Counted from the stretch's first letter, positions 53,539 to 61,758 are shown. The stretch: DNA of 64,000 nucleotides from Paenacidovorax monticola (GCF_014489595.1 NZ_CP060790.1:2294001-2358000); one strand, 5' to 3'. Notes: generated by a model not told the origin, from the letters alone. Numbers and translations are program-made.

Positions 53539-53703
53539 ATGCTGCACTATGCCGTCGTCTTCCTGGTCATCGCCCTGGTGGCCGCCCTCTTTGGCTTTGG
53601 CGGCATCGCCGCCGGCGCCGTGGAAATCGCCAAGATCCTGTTCTTCGTGTTCGTGATCATGGCCGTCGTGACCTTCGTGATCGGCCTCGTCAAGAAGCGC
53701 TGA
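53539..53703 (+). CDS. DUF1328 small membrane protein (YtjA-like)
   Basis: A 54-residue protein that is almost wholly two membrane segments (about 3-22 and 29-50): [11 protein letters not shown] and [10 protein letters not shown], ending in K-K-R. This is the DUF1328/YtjA family, often linked to envelope or general stress. The ATG at 53539 follows AAGGAGA. The upstream open frame has no family match. Its function is unknown. A DUF883-like gene follows after 37 bases. Confidence 0.85.
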   Translation: MLHYAVVFLVIALVAALFGFGGIAAGAVEIAKILFFVFVIMAVVTFVIGLVKKR

Positions 53704-53740
53704 TGCCCCGCGCGCCGTTCTTCAACTTTCAGGAGATCCC

Positions 53741-54124
53741 ATGCAACGCACCGCCACCGACAAAGCCACCGAAACCGCCCGCCATCTCGCCCAGGACACC
53801 CTGGAAGGCGCCGAAAATGCCGTGCAGGCCACCCGCGCCTTCGCCAACGAGTCGCTCGACCAGGCCGAGAGCCGCGTACGCCACCTGCGCCGCGAGATCG
53901 ACCCGGGCATCGACGAACTGGCCGCCCGCGCCCAGGACCTCGCCACGCGCAGCATCAACTACTGCGCCGACACCACGGCACGCGCGCGCCGCCAGTTCGG
54001 CCAGGCAGCCGAGGCCACCAGCCGCTACGTGGCCGAGCAACCCGGCAAGTCGCTGCTGATCGCGGCGGCGGCCGGCGCCGCACTGGCCACGGCCGTGGTC
54101 TACGCCTCGCGCGCGCGGCGCTGA
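53741..54124 (+). CDS. DUF883/YqjD-ElaB-like membrane-anchored protein
   Basis: A 127-residue protein with a long charged helical region (about 1-95) and one C-terminal membrane segment (L-L-I-A-A-A-A-G-A-A-L-A-T-A-V-V, about 105-121) ending in R-A-R-R. This is the layout of E. coli YqjD/ElaB, inner-membrane proteins reported to bind ribosomes in stationary phase. The sequence is divergent, so only family-level assignment is made. It follows the DUF1328 gene closely and probably shares its transcript. Confidence 0.72.
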   Translation: MQRTATDKATETARHLAQDTLEGAENAVQATRAFANESLDQAESRVRHLRREIDPGIDELAARAQDLATRSINYCADTTARARRQFGQAAEATSRYVAEQPGKSLLIAAAAGAALATAVVYASRARR

Positions 54125-54155
54125 GCGCAGGGCCTGCGCCGGCCCCATGAAGCGC

Positions 54156-54185
54156 TTGCCTTGGCGCGACAGAGAAGGCTACGAT
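54156..54185 (+). promoter_or_regulatory. Sigma-70 type promoter for the BON-domain gene
   Basis: TTGCCT (54156-54161) and TACGAT (54180-54185) are separated by 18 bases. The BON gene starts 147 bases past the -10 box, leaving a long untranslated leader (about 140 bases) in which no further gene is seen. Confidence 0.45.
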
Positions 54186-54332
54186 GTGCCATCAGACCAG
54201 CGCCCCGCTGGCAGCGTGCGCACACGGGCCACCCCGTTTTGCCCACAGCTTGCCGGTTCGGAGGGTGCAACAGACCGGCGGGCTGCATTGACCCAGCACC
54301 CGCGTTCACCAACCACAGAAGAGGAAACAACC

Positions 54333-54650
54333 ATGAAATACGCACGTGCCCTTGCCTTCGCCGCCATTGCCGGCGCAACCATCATCACCGCCACGGGCTG
54401 CTCCGTCGCGCGCGACCAGCAGACCGTGGGCTCCTACGTCGATGACGCGGGCATCACCACCGCGATCAAGGCGAAGATGGCCGAGGACAGGACCGTCTCC
54501 GCCACCTCCATCAGCGTGGAGACCCTCAACGGCACCGTCCAGCTGTCGGGCTTCGCCAAGTCGCAGGCCGAGAAGAACCAGGCCGAATCCATCGCGCGCA
54601 ACACCAAGCATGTGCGCGAGGTGCGCAACAGCATCGTGGTTCGGCCCTGA
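54333..54650 (+). CDS. BON domain lipoprotein (OsmY-like)
   Basis: A 105-residue protein with a lipoprotein signal (I-I-T-A-T-G-C, Cys23 lipidated) and a single BON domain: D-A-G-I-T-T-A-I-K-A-K-M, V-S-A-T-S-I-S-V-E-T, N-G-T-V-Q-L-S-G-F and V-R-E-V-R-N-S-I-V-V. BON domains bind phospholipid or other envelope components, and OsmY-type proteins respond to osmotic stress. The start at 54333 is preceded by GAGGAAA. A strong terminator follows directly. Confidence 0.88.
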   Translation: MKYARALAFAAIAGATIITATGCSVARDQQTVGSYVDDAGITTAIKAKMAEDRTVSATSISVETLNGTVQLSGFAKSQAEKNQAESIARNTKHVREVRNSIVVRP

Positions 54651-54676
54651 TCCACGGGCCTGACCGCCCCCTCTCA

Positions 54677-54707
54677 CAGGTGCCCTCTCCCCGGGCACCT
54701 GTTTTTT
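54677..54707 (+). terminator. Rho-independent terminator after the BON gene
   Basis: CAGGTGCCC (54677-54685) and GGGCACCTG (54693-54701) form a perfect nine-base stem with a seven-base loop, followed by TTTTTT (54702-54707). Confidence 0.9.
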
Positions 54708-54728
54708 ATGGGCGCTCCCCCACCAGCC

Positions 54729-55790
54729 ATGCGCGTCTTCCACTGCGACCACTGCGGACACCTGGTCTTCTTCGACAGCGTGCGCTGCCTGCATTGCGGC
54801 AGCACCCTGGCCTTCCTGCCCGACCAGCTCACCCTGGCCGCCCTGGTGCCCGACGGCCCCGGCACCTGGCGCCGCGAAGGCCCGGAGAGCCCCCCATGCT
54901 ACCGGCTGTGCCAGCATGCCCACGAAGGCGGGTGCAATTTCGCCGTGTCCGCGCACGACCCCGAACCCTTGTGCGTGTCCTGCCGCCAGACGCGCTGGCT
55001 CCCCGACCTGTCCGACCCGGCCCACCACCGGCGCTGGCGGCAGATCGAGCAGGCCAAGCGCCAGCTGTACTACACGCTGGCGCTCCTGGGCCTGGAGCCC
55101 CAGGGGAGCCAGACGGGCCCGAGCTTCGAGTTGCTGGCCGACATGCCCGGGATCCCCGTCATGACCGGCCACCGCGCGGGCACGATCACGCTGAACGTGG
55201 CGGAGGCCGACGATGACGAGCGCGCCCGCCGCCGCCTGGCCCTGCACGAGCCCTACCGCACGCTGGTGGGCCACCTGCGCCATGAATCGGGACACTTCTT
55301 CTGGGACGTGCTGGTACGCGACCACGCTGCGCAGGACGGCTTTCGCGCCCTGTTCGGCGACGAGCGCCAGGACTACGCGGCGGCCCTGCAGGCCCACTAC
55401 GCCAGGGGCCCCGGCACGGGCAGCTGGCAAGAGCAGCACGTGAGCGCCTACGCGGCCGCACACCCCTGGGAGGACTGGGCCGAGACCTGGGCCCACTACC
55501 TGCACATGGTGGATCTGCTCGAAACCGCAGCCAGCTACGAAACGACGCTCACCATCGCGGACGGCGCCGCCCCCGTGCGCCAGCGGGTGCACGACCCGTT
55601 CGCCACGCCCAGCCCCGACTTCGCCACCATGGCCCGCGAATGGGTGCCGCTCACACTGCTGCTCAACAGCCTGAACCGCAGCCTGGGGCAACAGGACGCC
55701 TACCCGTTCGCGTTATCGGCGGGTGCCATGGCCAAACTGCGCTTCGTGCACGACCTGATCCAGCGGCACCAGCGCGGACACGCGCCGTGA
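54729..55790 (+). CDS. Zinc-ribbon putative zinc-binding metallopeptidase (Peptidase_Mx type)
   Basis: A 353-residue cytoplasmic protein. The N-terminus is a zinc ribbon (C6/C9 in C-D-H-C and C-L-H-C near 21-24), with further Cys in R-L-C-Q-H and C-V-S-C near 90. The rest matches the putative zinc-binding metallopeptidase family, with H-E-S-G-H near residue 180 as metal site and E-D-W-A-E-T-W-A-H-Y-L-H as the downstream signature. Start ATG 54729 is preferred over 54708, which abuts the terminator. The substrate is unknown. It is convergent with coaD, 16 bases apart. Confidence 0.8.
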   Translation: MRVFHCDHCGHLVFFDSVRCLHCGSTLAFLPDQLTLAALVPDGPGTWRREGPESPPCYRLCQHAHEGGCNFAVSAHDPEPLCVSCRQTRWLPDLSDPAHHRRWRQIEQAKRQLYYTLALLGLEPQGSQTGPSFELLADMPGIPVMTGHRAGTITLNVAEADDDERARRRLALHEPYRTLVGHLRHESGHFFWDVLVRDHAAQDGFRALFGDERQDYAAALQAHYARGPGTGSWQEQHVSAYAAAHPWEDWAETWAHYLHMVDLLETAASYETTLTIADGAAPVRQRVHDPFATPSPDFATMAREWVPLTLLLNSLNRSLGQQDAYPFALSAGAMAKLRFVHDLIQRHQRGHAP

Positions 55791-55806
55791 GCGCGGGACG
55801 GCTGGC

Positions 55807-56304
55807 TCAGGGCGCCGTGCTTTGGACCTTGGCCGTCAGCCGCGCCAGCACCGCGGGCGAGACGAATTTGTCCACCTCGCCACCCAGCATCGCGATCTCG
55901 CGCACGAAGGTGCTGCTGATGAACTGGTACTTGTCGCTGGGCGTGAGGAACACCGTTTCCACGTCGGGCATCAGCGTGCGGTTCATGCCCGCGAGCTGGA
56001 ATTCGTAATCGAAGTCGGTCACGGCGCGCAACCCACGCACCATGGCCTTGCCGCCGCGCGCCACGACGAAGTCGCGCACCAGGCCCGAGAAGCTCTCGAC
56101 CCGCACCTGGGGGTACTGCGCCACGGCCTCGCGCACCATGGCAATGCGCTCATCCAGGCTGAACAGGGTCTTCTTGTGGTGCCCCGCCGCCACCGCCACG
56201 ATCACCTCGCCGAACAGCTGGGTCGCACGGCGCACCACGTCTTCATGTCCCAGCGTGATGGGATCGAAGGTTCCGGGGTAGACGGCGAGCACGTGGTGGG
56301 CCAT
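55807..56304 (-). CDS. coaD: Pantetheine-phosphate adenylyltransferase
   Basis: A 165-residue enzyme making dephospho-CoA from phosphopantetheine and ATP. It has Y-P-G-T-F-D-P-I-T-L-G-H near the N-terminus (T/HxGH nucleotide motif), V-R-G-L-R-A-V-T-D-F-D-Y-E and the C-terminal I-S-S-T-F-V-R-E-I. It adds a later CoA step to the panB, panC and panD genes of this window. It lies 175 bases after rsmD on the same strand, separated by a copy of the dispersed repeat. Confidence 0.96.
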   Translation of the reverse strand: MAHHVLAVYPGTFDPITLGHEDVVRRATQLFGEVIVAVAAGHHKKTLFSLDERIAMVREAVAQYPQVRVESFSGLVRDFVVARGGKAMVRGLRAVTDFDYEFQLAGMNRTLMPDVETVFLTPSDKYQFISSTFVREIAMLGGEVDKFVSPAVLARLTAKVQSTAP

Positions 56305-56430
56305 GGCGTGTTGTCTCCTGTGGCGTCGGATGGTTCGTAGGCCGGAAACAACGCCCGGCCGCGTGCGGGCATTATGCAGTGCGCTGCAGCATGGCCCGGC
56401 CCATGGCGCAGGCCCTCAGGAGAAAGAGCC

Positions 56431-56477
56431 GCCAGCGCCCTTGGTTCAAGCGCATAAAGCTCTCAAATCAATAGCGC
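56431..56477 (-). repeat. Dispersed intergenic repeat, copy 7
   Basis: On the minus strand it reads GCTATTGATTTGAGAGC, then GCGCTTGAACCAAGGGCGCTGGCGG. The gap 56305-56479 between coaD and rsmD holds no gene; this repeat is the only structure seen in it. Confidence 0.45.
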
Positions 56478-56479
56478 CA

Positions 56480-57106
56480 TCAGGCCATGCGGGCGCGCAG
56501 CAGATGGGCATGCACGGCCCCCGCCTTCAGGTGCCGGTAGGGCTGCAGCCCGCATTCGGCCAGGGCCGCCTCGTCCCAGGCGGCAGGGGCCTCCAGATAG
56601 ACGAACCCATCCACAGCCACCGCCTGCGCGGCCGCGCGCAGCGCCGGGGCGAACAGGTCGGCGCCACCGAAGGGCGGATCGAGCAGCACCAGATGCAGGC
56701 TGCCCGGCGCGGCCTGGCGCAGCGCCGCGATGCCATCGCCGCGCTGCACCCGCACGGCGCCCGCCTGCAGGCGCTGCTGCAGCGTCTGCAATTGCGCCGC
56801 CAGCGCCGCGTCCTGCTCCACGAGCAACACGGCCTCGGCCCCGCGCGAGGCGGCCTCCAGGCCCAGCGCGCCCGTGCCCGCGAAGGCATCCAGGCAGCGC
56901 CAGCCCGTCAGGTCCTGGCCGAGCCAGTTGAACAGCGTTTCGCGCACGCGGTCGGGCGTGGGGCGCAGGCCGGGGCGCTGCGCCACGGGCAGGCGCGTGC
57001 GCTTCCACAGGCCGCCGATGATGCGCACCTCGCCCGCGCCCCGGTGCGCTTGCTGCGCGCCCGGAGCGGCCTGGGCCGGGCGGCGGCCACCGCGCGCGGC
57101 GCTCAC
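56480..57106 (-). CDS. rsmD: 16S rRNA (guanine(966)-N(2))-methyltransferase
   Basis: A 208-residue SAM methyltransferase of the RsmD family. It has R-I-I-G-G-L-W-K-R-T-R-L, P-T-P-D-R-V-R-E-T-L-F-N-W, the SAM loop D-A-F-A-G-T-G-A-L-G-L-E-A and the catalytic D-P-P-F. The start is probably a GTG at 57104-57106 that overlaps the stop of the upstream M16 gene (GTGA). A basic Gly/Arg/Gln-rich N-terminal tail of about 28 residues precedes the family core. Proximity to ftsY is conserved in many proteobacteria. Confidence 0.92.
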   Translation of the reverse strand: MSAARGGRRPAQAAPGAQQAHRGAGEVRIIGGLWKRTRLPVAQRPGLRPTPDRVRETLFNWLGQDLTGWRCLDAFAGTGALGLEAASRGAEAVLLVEQDAALAAQLQTLQQRLQAGAVRVQRGDGIAALRQAAPGSLHLVLLDPPFGGADLFAPALRAAAQAVAVDGFVYLEAPAAWDEAALAECGLQPYRHLKAGAVHAHLLRARMA

Positions 57107-58458
57107 GGCTGGCCTCCAACGACCACCGTGACCATGCGCTCGGGCTGCAGATGGCGCTGCAGCGCGGCGCGGATGTCGGCCACGGTGAGCGCCTGAACAC
57201 GGTCGGTCCAATGCTCCAGGTAGTCGAGCGGCAGGCCATTCCAGGCGATGTTGGACACGTTGCCCAGCAGCTTGCGGTTGCTGTCGATGCGCAGCGCGAA
57301 GCCACCGATCAGGTTGGCCTTGGCCGCGCGCAGCTCGGCCTCGGTGGGCCCCTGGGCCACGTAGCGGGCCAGCGTCTCGCGCGCCACCTGCACGGCCTGG
57401 GCCGCCTGGTCGGGCCGGGTCTGCAGCGCCACGACGAAGGCGCCCGCGTTCAGGCCCGGCGAGAAGTCGCTGTACACGCTGTAGCTCAGGCCGCGCTTCT
57501 CGCGCACCTCTTCGGTCAGGCGCGACACGAGCCCCCCGCCGCCCAGGATGTGGTTGCCCACCAGCAGCGCGAGAAAGTCGGGATCGCGCCGCGCGATGCC
57601 GGGCTGGCCGATGAGCACCTGGGCCTGGGCCGAGGCGAAGGGCACGTTCTCCTGCACTGCCTTGGCCAGCGGCTGCACCTCGGGCACGGCGGGCTGCGGC
57701 GCGCATTCGGCGCTGGTGCGCTCCGGCAGATGCGCCAGCAGCCGGCCCACCAGGGCCTGGGCCTGGGCGCGGCTGACAGCGCCCACGATGCTCACGCGTG
57801 CACGGCAGGCAGCGATGTAGCGTTCATGGAACGTCTGCAGGTCGGCCACTTCGATGCGCGCCAGCGTCTCCTCCGTCGGCCGCTGGCCATAGGGATGGCT
57901 GCCGAACACGGCGGCCGCGAAGGCCTTCTTGGCCGCCGTGCCGGGACGCGTGTCGGCCTCCTTGATGGCGGCGCTCCAGCGGGCGCGTTCGCGCTGCCAC
58001 ACGGCTTCGGGCAGGCTGGGCTCGGCCAGCTGGCGCGCGGCCAGGCGCGCCGCGCGCTCCAGCAGGGCCGGCTCGGTGAGCGAGCGCAGCGCGTAGCCGA
58101 AGCTGTCGCGGTCGGCCTGCGCTTCGAAGCTCGCCCCCAGGTCGGCCCAGGCCTCGCCCAGCGCGTTCTCGTCGAGCGCGGCAGCATCGCCCCGGGCACG
58201 CACGCCCTTGGAGGTCATCATGGCCATCGCGCTCGCCAGGCCCGCCTGGGGCGCGGGGTCGCGCCGGCTGCCCGCATCGAACGAGATCTGCACGTCCACC
58301 ATCGGAATGCCGGGGCTCTCCACCAGCCACACCTGTGCGCCGCTCGCCTCGCTCCAGTGCTGGATGGGCAGCAGCGCCCAGGCAGGACTGGCCGCCAGAA
58401 GCCAGCCAGCGCACGCCAGCACAGCGCTGGCAGCTTTCTTTTTCATAGCAATCATCAC
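57103..58458 (-). CDS. M16 family peptidase-like protein lacking the zinc motif (probable partner subunit)
   Basis: A 451-residue exported protein with a signal peptide (K-K-K start, cleavage after A-W-A near 28) and two M16 domains. The position of the catalytic HxxEH reads G-L-A-S-A-M-A-M-M, so it cannot bind zinc in the standard way. The second-half motif R-E-K-R-G-L-S-Y-S-V-Y, with the Arg/Tyr pair that holds substrate, is intact. Paired M16 proteins in which one gives zinc and the other the R/Y pair act as heterodimers. It follows the catalytic partner by 19 bases and overlaps rsmD by four. Confidence 0.9.
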   Translation of the reverse strand: MMIAMKKKAASAVLACAGWLLAASPAWALLPIQHWSEASGAQVWLVESPGIPMVDVQISFDAGSRRDPAPQAGLASAMAMMTSKGVRARGDAAALDENALGEAWADLGASFEAQADRDSFGYALRSLTEPALLERAARLAARQLAEPSLPEAVWQRERARWSAAIKEADTRPGTAAKKAFAAAVFGSHPYGQRPTEETLARIEVADLQTFHERYIAACRARVSIVGAVSRAQAQALVGRLLAHLPERTSAECAPQPAVPEVQPLAKAVQENVPFASAQAQVLIGQPGIARRDPDFLALLVGNHILGGGGLVSRLTEEVREKRGLSYSVYSDFSPGLNAGAFVVALQTRPDQAAQAVQVARETLARYVAQGPTEAELRAAKANLIGGFALRIDSNRKLLGNVSNIAWNGLPLDYLEHWTDRVQALTVADIRAALQRHLQPERMVTVVVGGQP

Positions 58459-58477
58459 GAATCTTCCTGCGCGGGTG

Positions 58478-59923
58478 TCAGTGGAGCACCCCGCCGGCCG
58501 CCGGCGCGGGACGGGGGCGCGGCTGGCCCGTCATGGGCTGGGGCCGCAGCGTGGCGATGGTGAGCGCGTCGTCGCCGAAGTATTTGGCGGCCACGGCCCG
58601 CACTTGATCGGGCGTGACGCCACGCAGCTGCGCGAGCAGGCGCTCCTCGGCGTCGAGCGGCATGCCCAGCACCCAGTAGCTGCCAAGCTGCTGGGCCTGG
58701 TTCTGCAGCGAGTCGCGCTCGTACACGTTCGAGGCCATCCACTGCGTCTTGACGCGCTCCAGCTCCGCGGGATCCACCCCATCACGCGCCACGCGGGCCA
58801 CCTCGGCGCGCAGCGCCTGCTCCACGTCCTGCGCGGTCTTGCCCGCGGCGGGCACCCCGGTGAGCAGGAACAGCCCCGGCCCACGGCCCAGTACGGAGGC
58901 CGAGCTGTCGGCGCTGTCGGCCACGCGCTGCGCCCCCTGGGCCAGAGCGCGCTCCAGGCGAGCGCCGTCGTAACCGCTGAGCACGGCCGACAGCACAAGC
59001 AGCGACAGCGCGTCGCGGTCCTCCCCGGTCATGGCGTCCACGCTGCGGATGCGCGGCACATGGAAGGCCAGCGCCACGTACGACTGCTCGGCCGGCGCCT
59101 TCACGTCGATGCGGCGCAGGCCCCGCTGCGCGGGCTCGGTGCGCGGCTTGCGCGCGGGCACGGCGCGCGCGGGAATGCTGCCGTAGTACTTCTCGGCCCA
59201 GGCGCGCACCCGGGACACATCCACGTCGCCCGCGACCACCACCACCGCATTGCCGGGCACGTACCACTGGCGATGGAACTGGCGCACGTCCTCGGGCGTC
59301 ATCGCGTCGAGGTCGCTCATCCAGCCCACGATGGGGCGGTGGTAGGGCGATGCGATGAAGCTCGCGGCATAGAGCTGCTCCATGAGCAGGGCACGCGGCT
59401 GGTCCTCGGTGCGCATGCGGCGCTCTTCCTTGACGACCTCGATCTCTTTCTTGAACTCGGCGTCGGGCCACTGGTTGTGGGCGAAGCGGTCGGCTTCGAG
59501 CTTCATCACGTCTTCGAGCCGCGCGGCCGGGATCTGCTGGTAGTAGCCCGTGTAGTCCCAGCTCGTGAAGGCGTTCTCGAGCCCGCCCAGCGCCGCCACG
59601 CGACGCGAGAACTCGCCCGGCGGCACCGCCTTGGAACCCTTGAACATCATGTGCTCCAGCACGTGCGCCACGCCCGAGGTGCCGTCCACCTCGTCCATGG
59701 CGCCCACGCGCACCCACACCATGTGCACGGCCGTGGGCGCGCGCCGGTCGGGCTGCACGATGAGCTGCATGCCATTCCTCAGCGTGAACTGCTGGGCCCC
59801 GGGCATGCCCGCCGCGCGCGCCGGCGCTGCGCTGGGGGATGGGGGAGAGACGGCGGACGCCTGGGGCTGGGCCCCGGCACTCAGGCAGGCCACGAGGCCC
59901 AGGAGGGTAAGAGCACGTTTCAT
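58478..59923 (-). CDS. M16 family zinc metallopeptidase (catalytic subunit)
   Basis: A 481-residue exported protease with a signal peptide (cleavage near S-A-G-A, residue 18) and a Pro/Ser/Ala linker. The inverted zinc motif H-V-L-E-H is at 87-91, in G-V-A-H-V-L-E-H-M-M-F-K-G, and the third ligand Glu lies about 75 residues on, in E-V-V-K-E-E-R. The C-terminal domain is M16-like. With the adjacent zinc-less protein it should form a periplasmic heterodimer that degrades peptides. It is divergent from ftsY, only 28 bases apart, sharing a palindromic promoter region. Confidence 0.92.
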   Translation of the reverse strand: MKRALTLLGLVACLSAGAQPQASAVSPPSPSAAPARAAGMPGAQQFTLRNGMQLIVQPDRRAPTAVHMVWVRVGAMDEVDGTSGVAHVLEHMMFKGSKAVPPGEFSRRVAALGGLENAFTSWDYTGYYQQIPAARLEDVMKLEADRFAHNQWPDAEFKKEIEVVKEERRMRTEDQPRALLMEQLYAASFIASPYHRPIVGWMSDLDAMTPEDVRQFHRQWYVPGNAVVVVAGDVDVSRVRAWAEKYYGSIPARAVPARKPRTEPAQRGLRRIDVKAPAEQSYVALAFHVPRIRSVDAMTGEDRDALSLLVLSAVLSGYDGARLERALAQGAQRVADSADSSASVLGRGPGLFLLTGVPAAGKTAQDVEQALRAEVARVARDGVDPAELERVKTQWMASNVYERDSLQNQAQQLGSYWVLGMPLDAEERLLAQLRGVTPDQVRAVAAKYFGDDALTIATLRPQPMTGQPRPRPAPAAGGVLH

Positions 59924-59940
59924 AGAATGATGCGATTCTA
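59923..59940. promoter_or_regulatory. Palindrome offering a -10 box on each strand between M16 gene and ftsY
   Basis: TAGAAT (59923-59928) and ATTCTA (59935-59940) form a perfect inverted repeat with six bases between. Each arm reads TAGAAT on its own strand. The left arm could serve ftsY; the right arm, read on minus, lies 12 bases from the M16 ATG and would give a very short leader. No clear -35 boxes were found. Confidence 0.35.
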
Positions 59941-59951
59941 AGAACCCGCCA

Positions 59952-61302
59952 ATGTTCAGTTTTTTCAAGAAAAAGCCCGCACAGCCCCCGGCCGCGCCGC
60001 AACCCGCCACGCAGGCCGAGCCAGCGCCCACACCCGTCGTAGAGCCCGCGCCCGCCCCGGCACCGGCCGCCGCCAGCCCCGCCGTACCGCAAGCGCCCGC
60101 GCCTGCCCCGGCCCCCGCGGCCTCTTCAGGTGCCTTCGGCTGGCTGCGCAACCCCTTTGGCGCCAAGGCAGCCGAGCCTGCGCCCACGGCGCCCCCCGCT
60201 CCCGTGGCTGGGGTCGAACCCGTGCAGCCTCCCGTGCCAGCGTCCGTGGCCCCAGCCCCGGCACCTGCCCCCGCAGTGCCGGCCCCGGTGCCTACGCCCC
60301 CCCTGCCGCACCTGCCGTGGCGGCCGCCGCTCCGCCAGCCCCTGTAGCCCCGCCTCCCGCACCCGAGACGCCAGCCGCCCCGGAACCCGTTGCGCCCCCC
60401 CCGAGCGCAAGGGCTGGCTCGACCGCCTCAAGGCCGGCCTGCGCAAGACCGGATCGAGCATCGCGACCGTATTCACCGGCACGCAGATCAACGACGATCT
60501 GTACGAGGAGCTGGAGTCGGCCCTGCTCATGGCCGACACAGGCGTGAAAGCTACGCAGCACCTTCTGGACGACCTCAAGCGCCGCGTAAAAGAGGCCAAG
60601 GCCACCGAGCCGGCGGCCGTGAAGGGCCTGCTGGCCGACGCGCTGGCCGATCTGCTGCGCCCGCTGGAGAAGCCGCTCGTGATCGGCGAGTACACGCCCA
60701 CCGTCATCATGGTGGCCGGCGTGAACGGCGCGGGCAAGACCACGTCGATCGGCAAGCTCACCAAACACCTGGCCAACGAGGGCGCGTCCGTGCTGCTCGC
60801 GGCGGCCGACACTTTCCGCGCAGCCGCGCGGGAGCAGCTCGGCGTCTGGGCCGACCGCAACACCGTCGAGATCGTGAGCCAGGAAGGTGGCGACCCGGCG
60901 GCCGTGAGCTTCGACGCCGTATCGGCCGGCAAGGCGCGCGGCAAGGACGTGGTGCTCGTGGACACGGCAGGCCGCCTGCCCACGCAGCTGCACCTGATGC
61001 AGGAGCTGCAGAAGATCAAGCGCGTGGTCACCAAGGCCGACGCCACGGCGCCGCACGAGGTGCTGCTTGTGATCGACGGCAACACGGGCCAGAACGCGCT
61101 CGCGCAGGTGCGCGCCTTCGACGACGCGCTGCAGCTCACGGGCCTGGTCGTGACCAAGCTTGACGGCACCGCCAAGGGCGGCATGCTGGCCGCCATCGCA
61201 CAGGAGCGCCCCGTGCCGGTCTACTTCATCGGCGTGGGCGAGAAGCTCGAAGACCTCGAGACCTTCAACGCGCGCGAGTTCGCCCAGGCCCTGCTGGCCT
61301 GA
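59952..61302 (+). CDS. ftsY: Signal recognition particle receptor FtsY, frame broken twice (60297-60303 and 60395-60402)
   Basis: The SRP receptor GTPase delivering ribosome-nascent chains to the membrane; about 450 residues after two repairs. The N-terminus is F-K-K-K followed by a Pro/Ala/Glu-rich A domain of about 140 residues. The NG domain begins E-R-K-G-W-L-D-R-L-K, with P-loop G-V-N-G-A-G-K-T-T, D-T-F-R-A-A-A-R-E-Q, D-T-A-G-R-L and T-K-L-D-G-T-A-K-G-G. One C is missing from a run of seven (60297-60303) and one from a run of eight (60395-60402); both repairs are needed for a continuous frame. ftsY is essential, so assembly error is likely. Confidence 0.92.
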
Positions 61303-61321
61303 GCTGCGGCAGCGCCAGCCG

Positions 61322-61657
61322 CTAGCCGTCCACCTGCTGCGCCACCCACTGCACGTAGTCGGCCTCGGCTTCCACGGCGTGGGTGAGGAGCTGGGGCACT
61401 TCGTAGGGATGGTGCGCGCGCAGCCAGGCGCACAGCGCGGCGGCGGCCCGGGGCAGGGTCTTGCACACGAGGCGCCATTCGGCATCCGCATGCTGCGCCC
61501 CCTGCCAGACATAGTGCGAGGTGATGGCCTCCACCTGCACGCAGGCGGCCACACGCGCCTGCACGGCCTGGACCGCGAGGCGCTCGGCGTCGGCGGCGCT
61601 GGCGACCGTGGTCGTCACCACGGCGATGGAGTGTGGAACGGAAGGAGCGTCTGGCAT
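61322..61657 (-). CDS. cutA: Divalent-cation tolerance protein CutA
   Basis: A 111-residue protein of the CutA1 family, a trimeric ferredoxin-like fold linked to copper tolerance in E. coli. It has V-V-T-T-T-V-A-S, V-A-A-C-V-Q-V (with the conserved Cys), S-H-Y-V-W-Q-G, E-W-R-L-V-C-K-T and H-P-Y-E-V-P-Q-L. The start M-P-D-A-P-S at 61657 gives the family length. It is convergent with ftsY, 19 bases apart. Confidence 0.92.
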   Translation of the reverse strand: MPDAPSVPHSIAVVTTTVASAADAERLAVQAVQARVAACVQVEAITSHYVWQGAQHADAEWRLVCKTLPRAAAALCAWLRAHHPYEVPQLLTHAVEAEADYVQWVAQQVDG

Positions 61658-61758
61658 GGCCACAGTCTGGCATGCCCGGAGCCCGGGGACCAAATTTCAA
61701 GCCCTACCAGCCCCAGGCGCCCGTCTATCGCGCGCAATGCGCTATCCAATCGATAGTT

